Assembly: GCF_000585415.1 (NCBI RefSeq)
Contig: NZ_KK073876.1
Location: forward strand, 1,237,810 to 1,301,809
Source of the DNA: Sphingomonas jaspsi DSM 18422
GTDB lineage: Bacteria; Pseudomonadota; Alphaproteobacteria; Sphingomonadales; Sphingomonadaceae
Direction: 5' to 3'
DNA: 64,000 nt
The number at the start of each line of letters is the position of its first letter. Positions within the stretch are counted from its first letter, which is position 1. The notes under the pieces are model-generated. The model did no database searches and was not told where the DNA came from. It worked only from the letters and a program-made list of their open reading frames with translations. The position numbers were made by a program, and so were the translations under genes. This document shows positions 50,570 through 58,741 of this stretch, piece by piece.

Positions 50570-51181
50570 TCAGTAGCCAGTATTGCTGCAAAGAACGTCG
50601 GCAAGATAAACTCGGCCTCTAACTGTTTCGAGAGATTGTCGCGCTGAAGCCCGCCACCCCATCGATGCGCAGAAGCGGTCCGCAGTTTCGGCCGCGCAAC
50701 TCGCGTTCGCCGATTGGCTACGGCAAGCCAAAACGCGATATCCATTTTGAGCTGGGGCCGGGTAGAACTGCGCCGCCATGCCACGCAGCGACTGGTTGCT
50801 GCCAGGTTCACCGGGAGAACCGTTCCACCCCGTCGGTCGGATCGACTGTACCTGCCGGCCTCTCAGAGGCGAGCCGAGCATGATTGTGTCGCGGTCATAG
50901 GTGCGACAGGGTCCCCGATAATTGGTTTGCTCGCAAAGCTCCCAACGACCGCTTTTAACTCGAATACTGTTGACTCGCCACGCCAGCCCAAGGTTTGGGT
51001 TTGGTCCACTGACAAACACAGCAGGGCCCTGGAAATTGATGTCGCGATAAAAGGTCGCTTCGGGTCCCTGAGGTGGACGAGCCATTTTGTCGTCTTGCGA
51101 AATGGCCGGCGCTGAAATGGAGGAGGCGACAATCGCAAAAGCGAAGGTGCAGGCGCAAAGGGCACTCGAAAATCGACGCAT
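50570..51181 (-). CDS. Beta/gamma-crystallin-like secreted protein
   Basis: 203 residues with signal peptide MRRFSSALCACTFAFAIVASSISAPA cut near residue 28. The region ATFYRDINFQGPAVFVSGPNPNLG...WELCEQTNYRGPCRTYDRDT (about residues 42-100, in parts) has the two F/Y-x-x-x-x-F/Y-x-G Greek-key motifs of beta/gamma-crystallins. The C-terminal third has four Cys and may form a second small disulfide domain. Only 8 bp separate it from the MliC gene. Probably a periplasmic or surface protein; function unknown. Confidence 0.75.
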   Translation of the reverse strand: MRRFSSALCACTFAFAIVASSISAPAISQDDKMARPPQGPEATFYRDINFQGPAVFVSGPNPNLGLAWRVNSIRVKSGRWELCEQTNYRGPCRTYDRDTIMLGSPLRGRQVQSIRPTGWNGSPGEPGSNQSLRGMAAQFYPAPAQNGYRVLACRSQSANASCAAETADRFCASMGWRASARQSLETVRGRVYLADVLCSNTGY

Positions 51182-51289
51182 GGGTTGCTCCTTCAGGTTG
51201 GCACGCTGAACGCAACACTCACTGATACGCTAGACTGCACTCGCTTGACCAAGAAAGCCAATCTGGCTGCAACTAGAGTTGCTGGGCCG

Positions 51290-51697
51290 TCAGGGCCTAT
51301 CAAAAAAGCCGTGCGGCAGGCTTAGCTTCAAATTGTGCAGTTTAATGTCATTGCCGTCATTAACGATTCGGACCTCAAATCGCTTTCGTACCGGGGGATA
51401 AGCCGGATCACTGTCGTCGAGCACTAAGTGGCAAGGAACATATTCCTGACTGGTGTCCTCGGCTGTGCGCCGAACAAGGCATTCGGCAGTAAAGACCTGT
51501 AAAGTTGGGCTGCCATAGCTCTTCGCCGTATAGGAAGTCGAAGTGGTTGAAATGCTGCGGATGGCAATGTCGCCCGACCGAAAAAAGTTCGCTCCGTTGG
51601 CGGTTGAGCCATTGCGTTTTACAGCGATAGTCGAGCCCCTCCAGTTCCACAGTTTGTCGCCCCATGGACCCAGAAATGTACGTTGGCATGGCCGCGA
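51290..51697 (-). pseudogene. 5'-truncated gene remnant
   Basis: A continuous minus-strand frame of 135 codons between stops at 51290 and 51698 reads like a real protein: GDKLWNWRGSTIAVKRNG, GDIAIRSISTTSTSYTAK, LQVFTAECLVRRTAED, VRKRFEVRIVNDGNDIK. It has no ATG, GTG or TTG at a plausible start, and its N-terminal end runs into the beginning of the MFS gene at 51664. This looks like a gene that lost its 5' end when the MFS segment arrived. Family not recognised. Confidence 0.42.
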
Positions 51698-53061
51698 TCA
51701 TCATCGGCGTTCCGTTGGCGATCTATGGTGCGCTGCCTGCCAATCATATGGCGCACGACAGCCATTACGGCACGCTGTTTGAAGCTTCGGACACGACCAC
51801 GCTCAATCGCTGGCACGCGACCGTCCTAATCGTCCTGATCATCGGGCTCGTGATTGATGTTATGAAGCCGGCCACCCTCGGGTTCGTCCTACCTGGGCTG
51901 CGCGGGGAATATGATATCGAAAAATCGACCGCCGCCTACCTGCCGTTCGTCGCGCTGACCGGAACCACCGTGGGATCCTTCCTGTGGGGTTGGCTGGCCG
52001 ATGTTTATGGCAGGCGCTCGACGATCCTGCTGTCGACAATTCTGTTCGTCAGCACCTCCATCTGCGGGGCCATGCCGGCCTTCCAGTGGAACCTTCTGAT
52101 GTGTTTCCTGATGGGCTGCTCGGCAGGCGGGATGCTACCGGTGGTATACACGCTGCTGGCCGAGATTATGCCGCCGCGCCATCGCAGCTGGGTGCTGGTG
52201 CTGGTCGGGGGGATCGGGCTTGTAGGCGGCTATCTTGCCGCCAGCGGCGCCGCGTACCTGCTTGAGCCGACCTATGGCTGGCGCGCTCTTTGGCTGCAGG
52301 GTTCTCCAACGGGACTGTTGCTGCTTGCGCTGGCGCGCTGGATCCCGGAATCGCCTCGCTTCCTGCTTGAACAGGGCCGTACGGATGAGCTTAAGCAGAT
52401 GGAGATGCGCTTCGGCATCGCCCGTCGCCGTCCGGTGGAGGTCCCTGCCGATGCCGCTGTTGCAGCTCAGCGCCATGGCAAACTTACCGCTGCGTTGGTC
52501 ATCACCGCGCTGGCATGGAGCTTCGTCAACTTCGGACTGCTGCTATGGCTGCCGGCCGACCTTGAAGCCCGCGGCTTCAGTGCGTCGGTTGCAAGCAGCA
52601 TCATTGCCAAGTCCACGCTGCTGGCGCTGCCGACCATTGCTATCGGAGCGCTGCTCTATAGCCGCTGGAGCAGCAAGAAGACACTGGTACTGACCACCCT
52701 GCTTACGCTGGCAGGGCTCGGCGGGGCTATCCTTCCTGCTCAAACGTTAGCGCTAGAGCCGGTGCTGATTACCGTCATCACCCTGCTGGTGGTAGGCACC
52801 AACGGCTTGATTGCGGTACTGCTGCCCTACACCGCGGAGAATTACCCGTTGGGAATCCGTGGCCGCGCGACCGGGGTGGTTGCAGGTGCCAGCAAGGTCG
52901 GCGGCGTCGCGGTCCAATCCTTCGCGCTGGCCGGACTAATTCCGACACTCGGCGGTGCGGCGCTAGCGCTGATAGGGCCCGTAGCGCTTTCAGCTGGCCT
53001 AGTCGCCTACGCTGGCCGCGAAACTCGTGGCCGCTCGCTACGCGAATTGGAGGCAGGCTGA
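51664..53061 (+). CDS. Major facilitator superfamily transporter
   Basis: 465 residues with about 12 hydrophobic segments. MFS signatures: GWLADVYGRRSTIL (loop 2-3, about residues 110-123) and RWIPESPRFLLEQGRTDELKQM after helix 6. It resembles the sugar/aromatic-acid porter branch (SV2/4-hydroxybenzoate type). An extra hydrophobic stretch at residues 7-25 precedes the usual first helix. Substrate unknown; no catabolic neighbours. Confidence 0.88.
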   Translation: MDPEMYVGMAAIIIGVPLAIYGALPANHMAHDSHYGTLFEASDTTTLNRWHATVLIVLIIGLVIDVMKPATLGFVLPGLRGEYDIEKSTAAYLPFVALTGTTVGSFLWGWLADVYGRRSTILLSTILFVSTSICGAMPAFQWNLLMCFLMGCSAGGMLPVVYTLLAEIMPPRHRSWVLVLVGGIGLVGGYLAASGAAYLLEPTYGWRALWLQGSPTGLLLLALARWIPESPRFLLEQGRTDELKQMEMRFGIARRRPVEVPADAAVAAQRHGKLTAALVITALAWSFVNFGLLLWLPADLEARGFSASVASSIIAKSTLLALPTIAIGALLYSRWSSKKTLVLTTLLTLAGLGGAILPAQTLALEPVLITVITLLVVGTNGLIAVLLPYTAENYPLGIRGRATGVVAGASKVGGVAVQSFALAGLIPTLGGAALALIGPVALSAGLVAYAGRETRGRSLRELEAG

Positions 53062-53432
53062 CGTATAGCCGTAGAGGGCCGTTTGCTAACTGGCGCATTG
53101 CGGCCATACGGCTAATGTCCGCAATGGGTCGTTTGCCGCCACCGGCCGATCGGCGCTCAGGTCACGGCAAGTTTGGGTGGAAAGCAGTCATTCCATGCGA
53201 CGCTCCAACTGACCGGATATGGCCGATAGCTGACTGTCTGCTTCGACGCGCGAATATGCCAATTCCAGCCGATAGGTCAGATTAGATCAGAAACAACGAC
53301 CCACCCCGATATGGAATGCGCGCACGCACAGCCTCCTCTCGGTGTTTACGAGCAAGATAGCTCGTTCACTGTCGGGAACTCGACGAAACTTTGGTCACTC
53401 TTTTGCATTGGTTCGGCGAGAGGAGAAGTACC
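53062..53432. other. Intergenic region with hairpin and a dispersed repeat
   Basis: 371 bp without a gene. A perfect 8-bp stem CATTGCGG (53096-53103) / CCGCAATG (53119-53126) lies 34 bp after the MFS stop and may terminate it. A variant of the dispersed repeat (TGGCCGATAGCTGACTGTCTGCTT) is at 53219-53242. Confidence 0.5.
53219..53242. repeat. Dispersed repeat copy 2 (variant)
   Basis: TGGCCGATAGCTGACTGTCTGC; shares the AAA-to-ATA and GGAC-to-TGAC changes with the copy at 57422-57446. Confidence 0.55.
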
Positions 53433-53939
53433 GTGGCTGAGAAGATGGATGCTGTAGCGCTGCTAAAGTCCGACCATCGCAAGGTAGAGGAGCTGTTCGC
53501 CGATTTCGAAAAAGCGAGCGGCAACGGGCGCAAGGAGAAGATCGCGAACCAGATCTGCCTTGAGCTGTCCGTGCACGCGACGATCGAGGAAGAGATTTTC
53601 TACCCGGCCTGTCAGGGCAAGGTCGATGAGGACCTCTTGAAAGAGAGTTACGTCGAACACGATGGCGCCAAGGTGCTGATCGCCGAAATCCTGAATGGGG
53701 GGGCGGACGACGAATTCTACGACAGTAAGGTAAAGGTCCTGAGCGAGGAAATCGAACACCACGTCCAGGAAGAGGAAAAGCGGATGGAAGGCCTGTTCGC
53801 ACAGGCCCGCAAGGCCGGCCTCGATATGGACGCGCTGGGTGAAGAGCTCGCAGCGCGAAAGCAGGAACTGACCGACAAGTTCAAGGCGGAGGGAGTGCCG
53901 ACGCCAACCCTGACGACAATGAACACAGCGGAGGTCTAA
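53433..53939 (+). CDS. Hemerythrin-domain protein
   Basis: 168 residues. Iron-ligand pattern: LKSDHRKVEELF (His about 14), HATIEEEIFYPA (His about 49, Glu 53), EHDGAK (His about 76), and HHVQEEEKRMEG (His about 108-109, Glu). GTG 53433 is chosen because GAGGAGAAG lies just upstream; an in-frame ATG at 53391 has no such signal. A C-terminal tail of about 35 residues is charged and Thr/Pro-rich. Binds a di-iron centre, probably for oxygen, NO or iron sensing/storage. Next to an iron-permease-like gene. Confidence 0.88.
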   Translation: MAEKMDAVALLKSDHRKVEELFADFEKASGNGRKEKIANQICLELSVHATIEEEIFYPACQGKVDEDLLKESYVEHDGAKVLIAEILNGGADDEFYDSKVKVLSEEIEHHVQEEEKRMEGLFAQARKAGLDMDALGEELAARKQELTDKFKAEGVPTPTLTTMNTAEV

Positions 53940-53946
53940 TGCCGCC

Positions 53947-54309
53947 ATGCTGCATCGGTGGTTTGAAAAAGTCACAGCCGGGTGCGCTCGTTTCACAGGC
54001 CGACCTGCTATGTTCGCCCTTTGCCTGCTGCTCGCCGGCGTGGGCATAGGGGCCTATTTCTCCAACAACGACCATTTCCTGAACGGCGCAAATCTGTCGA
54101 TAAGCATTGTCACGCTACTTCTTTTGCCAATCCTGCAAGCGACGCAGAATCGGGATGGAGCAGCTTTGCAAGCAAAGCTTGACGAGCTTATCAGCGCCAA
54201 CCGCCGCGCGCGAAATGAGATGATCGGGATTGAACGGGATAGCGAGGACAAGATCGAACGGGAGCGGCCAGACAGGGCGACGACCCGAAACCAAGGCAAC
54301 AGTGAGTGA
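53947..54309 (+). CDS. Low-affinity iron permease family protein
   Basis: 120 residues. WFEKVTAGCARFTGRPAMFALCLLLAGVGI, a second hydrophobic helix SISIVTLLLLPILQATQNRDGAALQAKLDELI, and a charged tail match the two-helix low-affinity iron permease family; the Q-x-T-Q-N-R-D-x-A-A-x-Q-x-K-L-D-E motif is its hallmark. Starts 7 bp after the hemerythrin stop, so the two are likely one operon. Transport of iron has not been proven for bacterial members. Confidence 0.82.
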   Translation: MLHRWFEKVTAGCARFTGRPAMFALCLLLAGVGIGAYFSNNDHFLNGANLSISIVTLLLLPILQATQNRDGAALQAKLDELISANRRARNEMIGIERDSEDKIERERPDRATTRNQGNSE

Positions 54310-54521
54310 CTATTTGTGAATGCTGACCAGGGCGAAAGGAGCCGGACCAAGGTCGGTATTCGTGGAGCTAGGTCCGTTTCCGCTTGTGGCCGAAAGCTTA
54401 CCGGCGGCTTTGGGGTAAAAGCCTGCCATTTCCTGTCGTTTGCTATGCAAACCGAGTTCTGACTTAACCATGCCGTGGCCGACGTAAGGGCTACATCGCT
54501 TTTGCGGCAACGCTGGCCGTA

Positions 54522-55208
54522 TCATTGGCATAAGTAGCCGTTAAACTTGGTTGACGGGCTTAGATTAAACTCGGGCGTGAATTGAAATGAAATCTCTCGC
54601 TCGGTTCCATCCGCGAACTTAGTGATCTGGTGCACTCTAGTTCCGTCGTAAGTGACCGAAACATCGCCGGGTCTTATACCGAGAGGCCCGTTGGAGACGA
54701 ACGACAAAGAGTGCCGATCGGCGGCAAGGGTGAGGTCCTCAAAGCCTTTTGAAAACACTCTTCTCAGCTTTACGCCGGGGATGAGCCAGCACGCGCCGAA
54801 ATAACCTGCACCCTTCGCGAGGAACGCTTCTTCAAAGGTCGGCACCGTAGAGGTTCGGTTCAAAGTGTAGGTTCGTCCGGGCTCCTTTCGAGCAACTGCA
54901 ATCGTGAATACATCAGTGAAGGGTAACACCACCTGCAATTTAATGGTGCCGGCGCCGGCGGATGTCAGGATTTCCTTACCGTCGGGACTGAATAACGTCA
55001 GGCTGGCGGGGCCGAAGCCCTTGAAAGTGTATGTCTCCTTGGCGCCGGACTCGCCGACGACGTAATAGATGTCAGCTGCCGGCTTCGTGGCTGGCGCACC
55101 TTTGGCCGCGATTCCGACCTTCAGCTCGGTCGCTCCCATCAACTGGCCAGACACGGGCGAAGCTAAGACTGCCGACGGGGCGATCAAGAGCGCAAGCGAA
55201 CGGATCAT
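54522..55208 (-). CDS. Secreted protein of unknown function
   Basis: 228 residues with signal peptide MIRSLALLIAPSAVLASPVSG. The mature protein is rich in beta-strand patterns: KETYTFKGFGPASLTLFSPDGKEIL, TIKLQVVLPFTDVFTIAVAR (bacterial PPC-like look), and YDGTRVHQITKFADGTEREISFQF near the end. The start overlaps the stop of the upstream gene (ATGA). I cannot name the family. Confidence 0.68.
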   Translation of the reverse strand: MIRSLALLIAPSAVLASPVSGQLMGATELKVGIAAKGAPATKPAADIYYVVGESGAKETYTFKGFGPASLTLFSPDGKEILTSAGAGTIKLQVVLPFTDVFTIAVARKEPGRTYTLNRTSTVPTFEEAFLAKGAGYFGACWLIPGVKLRRVFSKGFEDLTLAADRHSLSFVSNGPLGIRPGDVSVTYDGTRVHQITKFADGTEREISFQFTPEFNLSPSTKFNGYLCQ

Positions 55209-55831
55209 TGGGCGCTCCCGCGCTGCCCGAGTTCTTGCATGAATTTGGCAAGCTTTCTCAGCGTGTCGGCCTGGTTGCGGGCAGCGTCCGCGACTCGCCT
55301 CGCGTTAACCGCGGCGGCATCTTTCTGAGCTTCAAGGATGGCTGCATCATCTTTTGCGCGATTGGCGATGGCAGCCGCACTGTTTCCGACTGCAGGCATA
55401 GATGGGCCACTAGAGCCGGGGGTTGCGAAAACCAATCCCCTCTCTGGCCGTTTGTCAGGGTCGCCGCGATCAACTGCAGCAGGCTTACCCCCGAGCCAGC
55501 CGGTCCGAACGAACTTGTAGCCGCCCTCGCGGGCCCAATATTCCTCCTTCTGCCAGTTCTCCTCGACAAGCTTCATGCTGTTTTCGCGGCTACAGCCTTG
55601 GATCTGTGGCCGATCACCGTTCGGGGCGACAAACGCTTCAGCGAATTCCACTGGCCACTGCCCACTATCCAAAGCCGTGAAGTCCTCGGTTTCCTCGCCA
55701 ATCTCGATAACGCCGGTCACCATGTCCACATGTCCAAGCCCGGTGATTTTGCACCAGGCGTATTGCGTGGCGTTCGCTTCACTGGCCATGACGGCAACCC
55801 CTGCGGCTAGAAGCGCCCAGTAGGCTTTCAC
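55205..55831 (-). CDS. Secreted protein with C-terminal Ala-rich helix, unknown function
   Basis: 208 residues from GTG 55831: KAYWALLAAGVAVMASEANA is a signal peptide. The first half has two Cys (YAWCKITGLG, IQGCSREN) and many aromatic residues (QKEEYWAREGGYKF). The second half AAAIANRAKDDAAILEAQKDAAAVNARRVADAARNQADTLRKLAKF (about 160-205, in parts) is a long amphipathic alanine-rich helix. The open frame extends further upstream but only as non-coding-looking sequence. Operon with the gene at 54522. Confidence 0.65.
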   Translation of the reverse strand: MKAYWALLAAGVAVMASEANATQYAWCKITGLGHVDMVTGVIEIGEETEDFTALDSGQWPVEFAEAFVAPNGDRPQIQGCSRENSMKLVEENWQKEEYWAREGGYKFVRTGWLGGKPAAVDRGDPDKRPERGLVFATPGSSGPSMPAVGNSAAAIANRAKDDAAILEAQKDAAAVNARRVADAARNQADTLRKLAKFMQELGQRGSAQ

Positions 55832-55940
55832 GTTCGGTTGCCCCCCAATTCTCAAGCGTAGGAAAGATAACAAGGCTAGCCGGGAGGACAAGCTTAACCT
55901 CGCCGTTACTCGTGATCGCTCAAGTTGAGAGAGCGGATTT

Positions 55941-55960
55941 TGGCCGAAAGCGGACAGTCT
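55941..55960. repeat. Dispersed repeat copy 3
   Basis: TGGCCGAAAGCGGACAGTCT in the 288-bp gap between the secreted protein gene and hsp20; identical over 19 bp to the copy at 31354. Confidence 0.6.
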
Positions 55961-56119
55961 CCTTCGGGGCGCTATAGGTCGATTTGAGACCTGAACGGAC
56001 CCCTTGAAAACCAAATTGTCGAAATTATTTCCCCGCCGCCGGGTGCCAAGTCGGGCCCGGTGACGGGCCTCGGCCTGGTGCCGATGTCCGCCAGTCGCTT
56101 CAGATGGAGGACATGGAAA

Positions 56120-56617
56120 ATGCCAAGCGCTTTCGATTTCGCGCCTTTCCGGCGCTCCACGGTTGGGTTCGACCGGCTGTTCGAGCTGCTGGAGAACAGC
56201 GCTTCGGGTCAGTCGCAGGACAACTACCCGCCTTTCGACCTCATCAAGCTCGGTGATAATCAGTTCCGCATATCGCTTGCGGTGGCCGGGTTCACGCAGG
56301 ACGAGATCGACATCACCGCGCATCAGAATCAGCTCATCGTCAAAGGTCAAAAACGTGAGGACGATGCCGCGACCTACATTCACCGCGGCATTGCCAACCG
56401 GTCGTTCGAGCGCCGCTTCGGCTTGGCCGACCACATCATGGTGACCGGCGCCGATTTGAAGGACGGCCTGTTGTCGATTGAGCTCAGCAGGGAAATCCCG
56501 GAGGCGATGAAACCGCGCAAGATCGAGATCGGCGGCGGCGGGACCCGCCGGCTTGACGCTCCTAAGCACGATGTCGAACGGACAAAGAAGTCATCGAAGC
56601 AACTCCAAGACGCTTGA
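56120..56617 (+). CDS. Small heat shock protein Hsp20 (alpha-crystallin family)
   Basis: 165 residues beginning MPSAFDFAPFRRSTVGFDRLFELLENSA, the N-terminus of IbpA-type proteins. The alpha-crystallin domain includes YPPFDLIKLGDNQFRISLAVAGF and ELSREIPEAMKPRKIEI. The chosen ATG 56120 follows AGATGGAGGA. The C-terminal IxI-like KIEI motif is present. ATP-independent holdase for unfolded proteins. Confidence 0.93.
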   Translation: MPSAFDFAPFRRSTVGFDRLFELLENSASGQSQDNYPPFDLIKLGDNQFRISLAVAGFTQDEIDITAHQNQLIVKGQKREDDAATYIHRGIANRSFERRFGLADHIMVTGADLKDGLLSIELSREIPEAMKPRKIEIGGGGTRRLDAPKHDVERTKKSSKQLQDA

Positions 56618-56670
56618 TGCTGCGCAGGCCCCGGCGTTCCCGGGGCCTGCCCTCTCCCGGAACGATCGAG

Positions 56671-56883
56671 GTGAGGTACTTTTTCAACGTTCATGCGGCC
56701 GACGGCACAATCCCCGATCTGGTGGGAATGGACCTCCCGCACACCGAGGCTGCAAAAGAATATGCCGACGCCCACGTTGTCGACCTTTGGCAAGCGCGCA
56801 TCTTGGCCGGCAAGCCACCTTACTTTGGCTGGCTGGAGGTGGTCGACGAATTCCAACGAGCCGTTTTGAAATTGCCTCTCTGA
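56671..56883 (+). CDS. DUF6894-like small protein
   Basis: 70 residues from GTG 56671: RYFFNVHAADGTIPDLVGMDLPHTEAAKEYA is the typical start of the DUF6894 family (R-Y-F-x-x-x-x-D-x-x-x-x-x-D-x-x-G-x-x-L). A longer frame starts at 56614 inside the hsp20 end but lacks conservation. Small, soluble, function unknown; often near stress genes. Confidence 0.72.
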   Translation: MRYFFNVHAADGTIPDLVGMDLPHTEAAKEYADAHVVDLWQARILAGKPPYFGWLEVVDEFQRAVLKLPL

Positions 56884-56916
56884 TGCCGGGCCGCATTCTG
56901 GATCGGCGGCCGGACC

Positions 56917-56939
56917 TGGCCGAAAGCGGATCGTCCGCA
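56917..56939. repeat. Dispersed repeat copy 4
   Basis: TGGCCGAAAGCGGATCGTCCGC, 33 bp after the DUF6894-like stop. Matches copies 1 and 3 over the first 14 bases. Confidence 0.55.
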
Positions 56940-57002
56940 TTGGGGACGCGACCGTCGAGATCGGTCATTGCACGTGCTCGGCACCCGGCTCATATTTGGG
57001 CG

Positions 57003-57419
57003 ATGGCAACGAACGATTTCAGTCAAACCCAACTGCGCGAGCAGCAACAAAACGCGGCGAATTTCAAGTGCAGGCTGATCGCAGAATCCGGTGGAATGAT
57101 GAATGCCGACGAAATACGCGTGATATTGGATCTCTCCACAGTTGAGGAGGTTCGTAACTGCGTAGCAGCTCGAGAGGTATTAGCCGTTGATGATAACGGG
57201 GAACTCCGCTTTCCGGTTCTCCAATTCGACGGACGAAGGGTCCGACCAGGATTGATCGCCATTCTTAAGGCGGCGCCCGATACGAGCGGATGGCGCCTGC
57301 TCCAGTATTTGCTTCGATCTGAAGATGGATTGGCCGGTGACAAACCCATCGATCTTATTCAGGGATCTGGAAAAGATATCGAGCGAGCGGTTCGATTTGC
57401 GAAGCGCCTAGAGGACTGA
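57003..57419 (+). CDS. Antitoxin Xre/MbcA/ParS-like protein (orphan)
   Basis: 138 residues. The middle region MNADEIRVILDLSTVEEVRNCVAAREVLAV looks like a degenerate HTH, followed by LRFPVLQFDGRRVRPGLIAILK and the C-terminal WRLLQYLLRSEDGLAGDKPIDLIQ, the pattern of the MbcA/ParS/Xre toxin-binding domain (W-x-x-x-x-x-L...L-x-G-x-x-P-x-D-L-L). No RES-type toxin gene is next to it, so it may be an orphan antitoxin or regulator. By-eye assignment. Confidence 0.62.
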   Translation: MATNDFSQTQLREQQQNAANFKCRLIAESGGMMNADEIRVILDLSTVEEVRNCVAAREVLAVDDNGELRFPVLQFDGRRVRPGLIAILKAAPDTSGWRLLQYLLRSEDGLAGDKPIDLIQGSGKDIERAVRFAKRLED

Positions 57420-57421
57420 TT

Positions 57422-57446
57422 TTGGCCGATAGCTGACCGTCTGCTT
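57422..57446. repeat. Dispersed repeat copy 5 (variant)
   Basis: TTGGCCGATAGCTGACCGTC, beginning 3 bp after the stop of the preceding gene. Confidence 0.55.
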
Positions 57447-57588
57447 GCGGGGAGCCCCAGAGAATTTCAGCGCAGCGTGTGAGCGGGAGTTTCGTTTACA
57501 CCGGTAGGCCAACGCCGATCAACCTTGGCCGAGCCCAAGTCCTTCGAATTGGTTGCATCGCGGGCCGAGTAAGTCCAAACGCGATTGC

Positions 57589-57981
57589 GTGGAATCCACA
57601 TTTTTCCTTGCAAAGTTGGTTGCCCGCCTGCTGATCGCAGTTGCGCTGCTGAGCGCATCAGGTCCCAAGTCCCAGGACGAAATTCGGGGACATACCGCGG
57701 TGACGGTCTGCGGGACTTCGGCTACCTTGCCCGTCGCCACGCGGAACCCGTTCTCGTTAGCGCTGTCAAAAAAAGAGCTTGGGTCCAAAAGCGTACCGGC
57801 GGGCGGCGACGGACCGTTAGCGATATTGGTCGAGGGAAGTTCACCAAGCGACCGCCAGCGTATAAAAACAGCCGCTACAAAGTCCTTTCGGATATTTCTC
57901 CCAGGCATAGCAGCCCCAATTTACTGGGCGCGGGGGCCCCCGCAGGCGGCATTCATTCAATTCCTTTTTTCTCTGAACTGA
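57589..57981 (+). CDS. Doubtful small secreted protein
   Basis: 130 codons from GTG: a hydrophobic segment FFLAKLVARLLIAVALLSASG resembles a signal peptide, then GHTAVTVCGTSATLPVATRNP and no known domain. The minus strand also has an open frame (57519-57908, and 57467-57715 in another frame reading VPEFRPGTWDLMRSAAQL), so coding direction is undecided; a frameshifted minus-strand gene is an alternative. Confidence 0.25.
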   Translation: MESTFFLAKLVARLLIAVALLSASGPKSQDEIRGHTAVTVCGTSATLPVATRNPFSLALSKKELGSKSVPAGGDGPLAILVEGSSPSDRQRIKTAATKSFRIFLPGIAAPIYWARGPPQAAFIQFLFSLN

Positions 57982-58021
57982 ACAGGCCCTCCGGTTCTCG
58001 CCGGTGGGTGAGGACCTTTTT

Positions 58022-58339
58022 ATGTCAAATTTTGAATCGCGCGTGCGCCTTGCCAAGGACGGCGAGGGCCTTCAACGTACCGAGCTGTTGCTCGAGCGTT
58101 ATCCAGATATCGATGATGAGCAGGCTCGGCTTGCCGCCGACTATCTCAAAAATGCCGCTGCGCTTGACCTCGGCCTATTGTCGGCCAACAGGCAAGCTTG
58201 GGCAGCGGTGGAAGCACTAAAACACGACCGGCCCGATCTTTTTCGATCATCATTTCAGGGCTTGTTTGTCGGGGCCTTGGTTGTCGCGGTCAGCTTACTT
58301 ATTGTCATCTGGCTCGGACACGCTGGCATGAATCTTTGA
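58022..58339 (+). CDS. Small membrane-anchored protein, unknown function
   Basis: 105 residues: a soluble helical head (SRVRLAKDGEGLQRTELLLERYPDIDDEQARLAADYLKNAAALDLGLL, about residues 5-52, in parts) and one C-terminal transmembrane helix FVGALVVAVSLLIVIWLGHAG. ATG 58022 follows GTGAGGACC. The head resembles short DUF-type sphingomonad proteins; no function can be given. Confidence 0.62.
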   Translation: MSNFESRVRLAKDGEGLQRTELLLERYPDIDDEQARLAADYLKNAAALDLGLLSANRQAWAAVEALKHDRPDLFRSSFQGLFVGALVVAVSLLIVIWLGHAGMNL

Positions 58340-58413
58340 TGTGTTCGGTTCAGGGCCATTGTTAACGACTCAAATCCTAATGTTGCTTTTAGGACATACC
58401 GCTAAGGGAACTG

Positions 58414-58437
58414 ATACAGCTCAATTGCTGTATTTTT
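58414..58437 (+). terminator. ATACAGC/GCTGTAT hairpin with T-run
   Basis: Perfect 7-bp stem, 6-nt loop, followed by TTTT (58434-58437). About 75 bp after the membrane protein stop; can act as its terminator or as an operator for what follows. Confidence 0.45.
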
Positions 58438-58469
58438 GGCTGAAAGGACTGAGCGCCGGTCTGTGATCG

Positions 58470-58555
58470 ACTTTCTTCAGCTCCTCAAATGAAGCAACTT
58501 GGTTTGCACGCAACTATGGCGGGGGCCGAACGTTCATGTCGCTCGGCCCCTTTCG
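58470..58555 (+). ncRNA. Candidate trans-acting small RNA with anti-Shine-Dalgarno loop
   Basis: Two hairpins follow each other on the plus strand. First, CTTCA (58475-58479) pairs with TGAAG (58490-58494), exposing a loop containing CTCCTC, which could pair with ribosome-binding sites. Second, GGGGCCGA (58522-58529) pairs with TCGGCCCC (58543-58550) and is followed by TTTC, a terminator-like end. The 402-bp gap 58340-58741 has no ORF of note. CUCCUC-loop sRNAs are known in alphaproteobacteria. The 5' end is unknown. Confidence 0.5.
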
Positions 58556-58741
58556 CATCCAGGCCTCCCCAAGTTGCGCGGGGCCGCTTTCTGTAAGTGG
58601 CGTCGGGTCGGCTGCGTATTAGTCGGCCCATTTGCCTGCTGCGCATCTTCCGTAATTGGCCCGAAAAAGGAACAGGCCCGAGCCGACACCTAGCGATCGT
58701 AATGGCCGAGCGACCCCGCTGGGCCGGACGTTGCGACCCTA

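Noticed and set aside
55205..56569. 454-codon version of the secreted protein overlapping hsp20
   Set aside because: The extension is antisense to hsp20; a signal peptide begins at the GTG at 55831.
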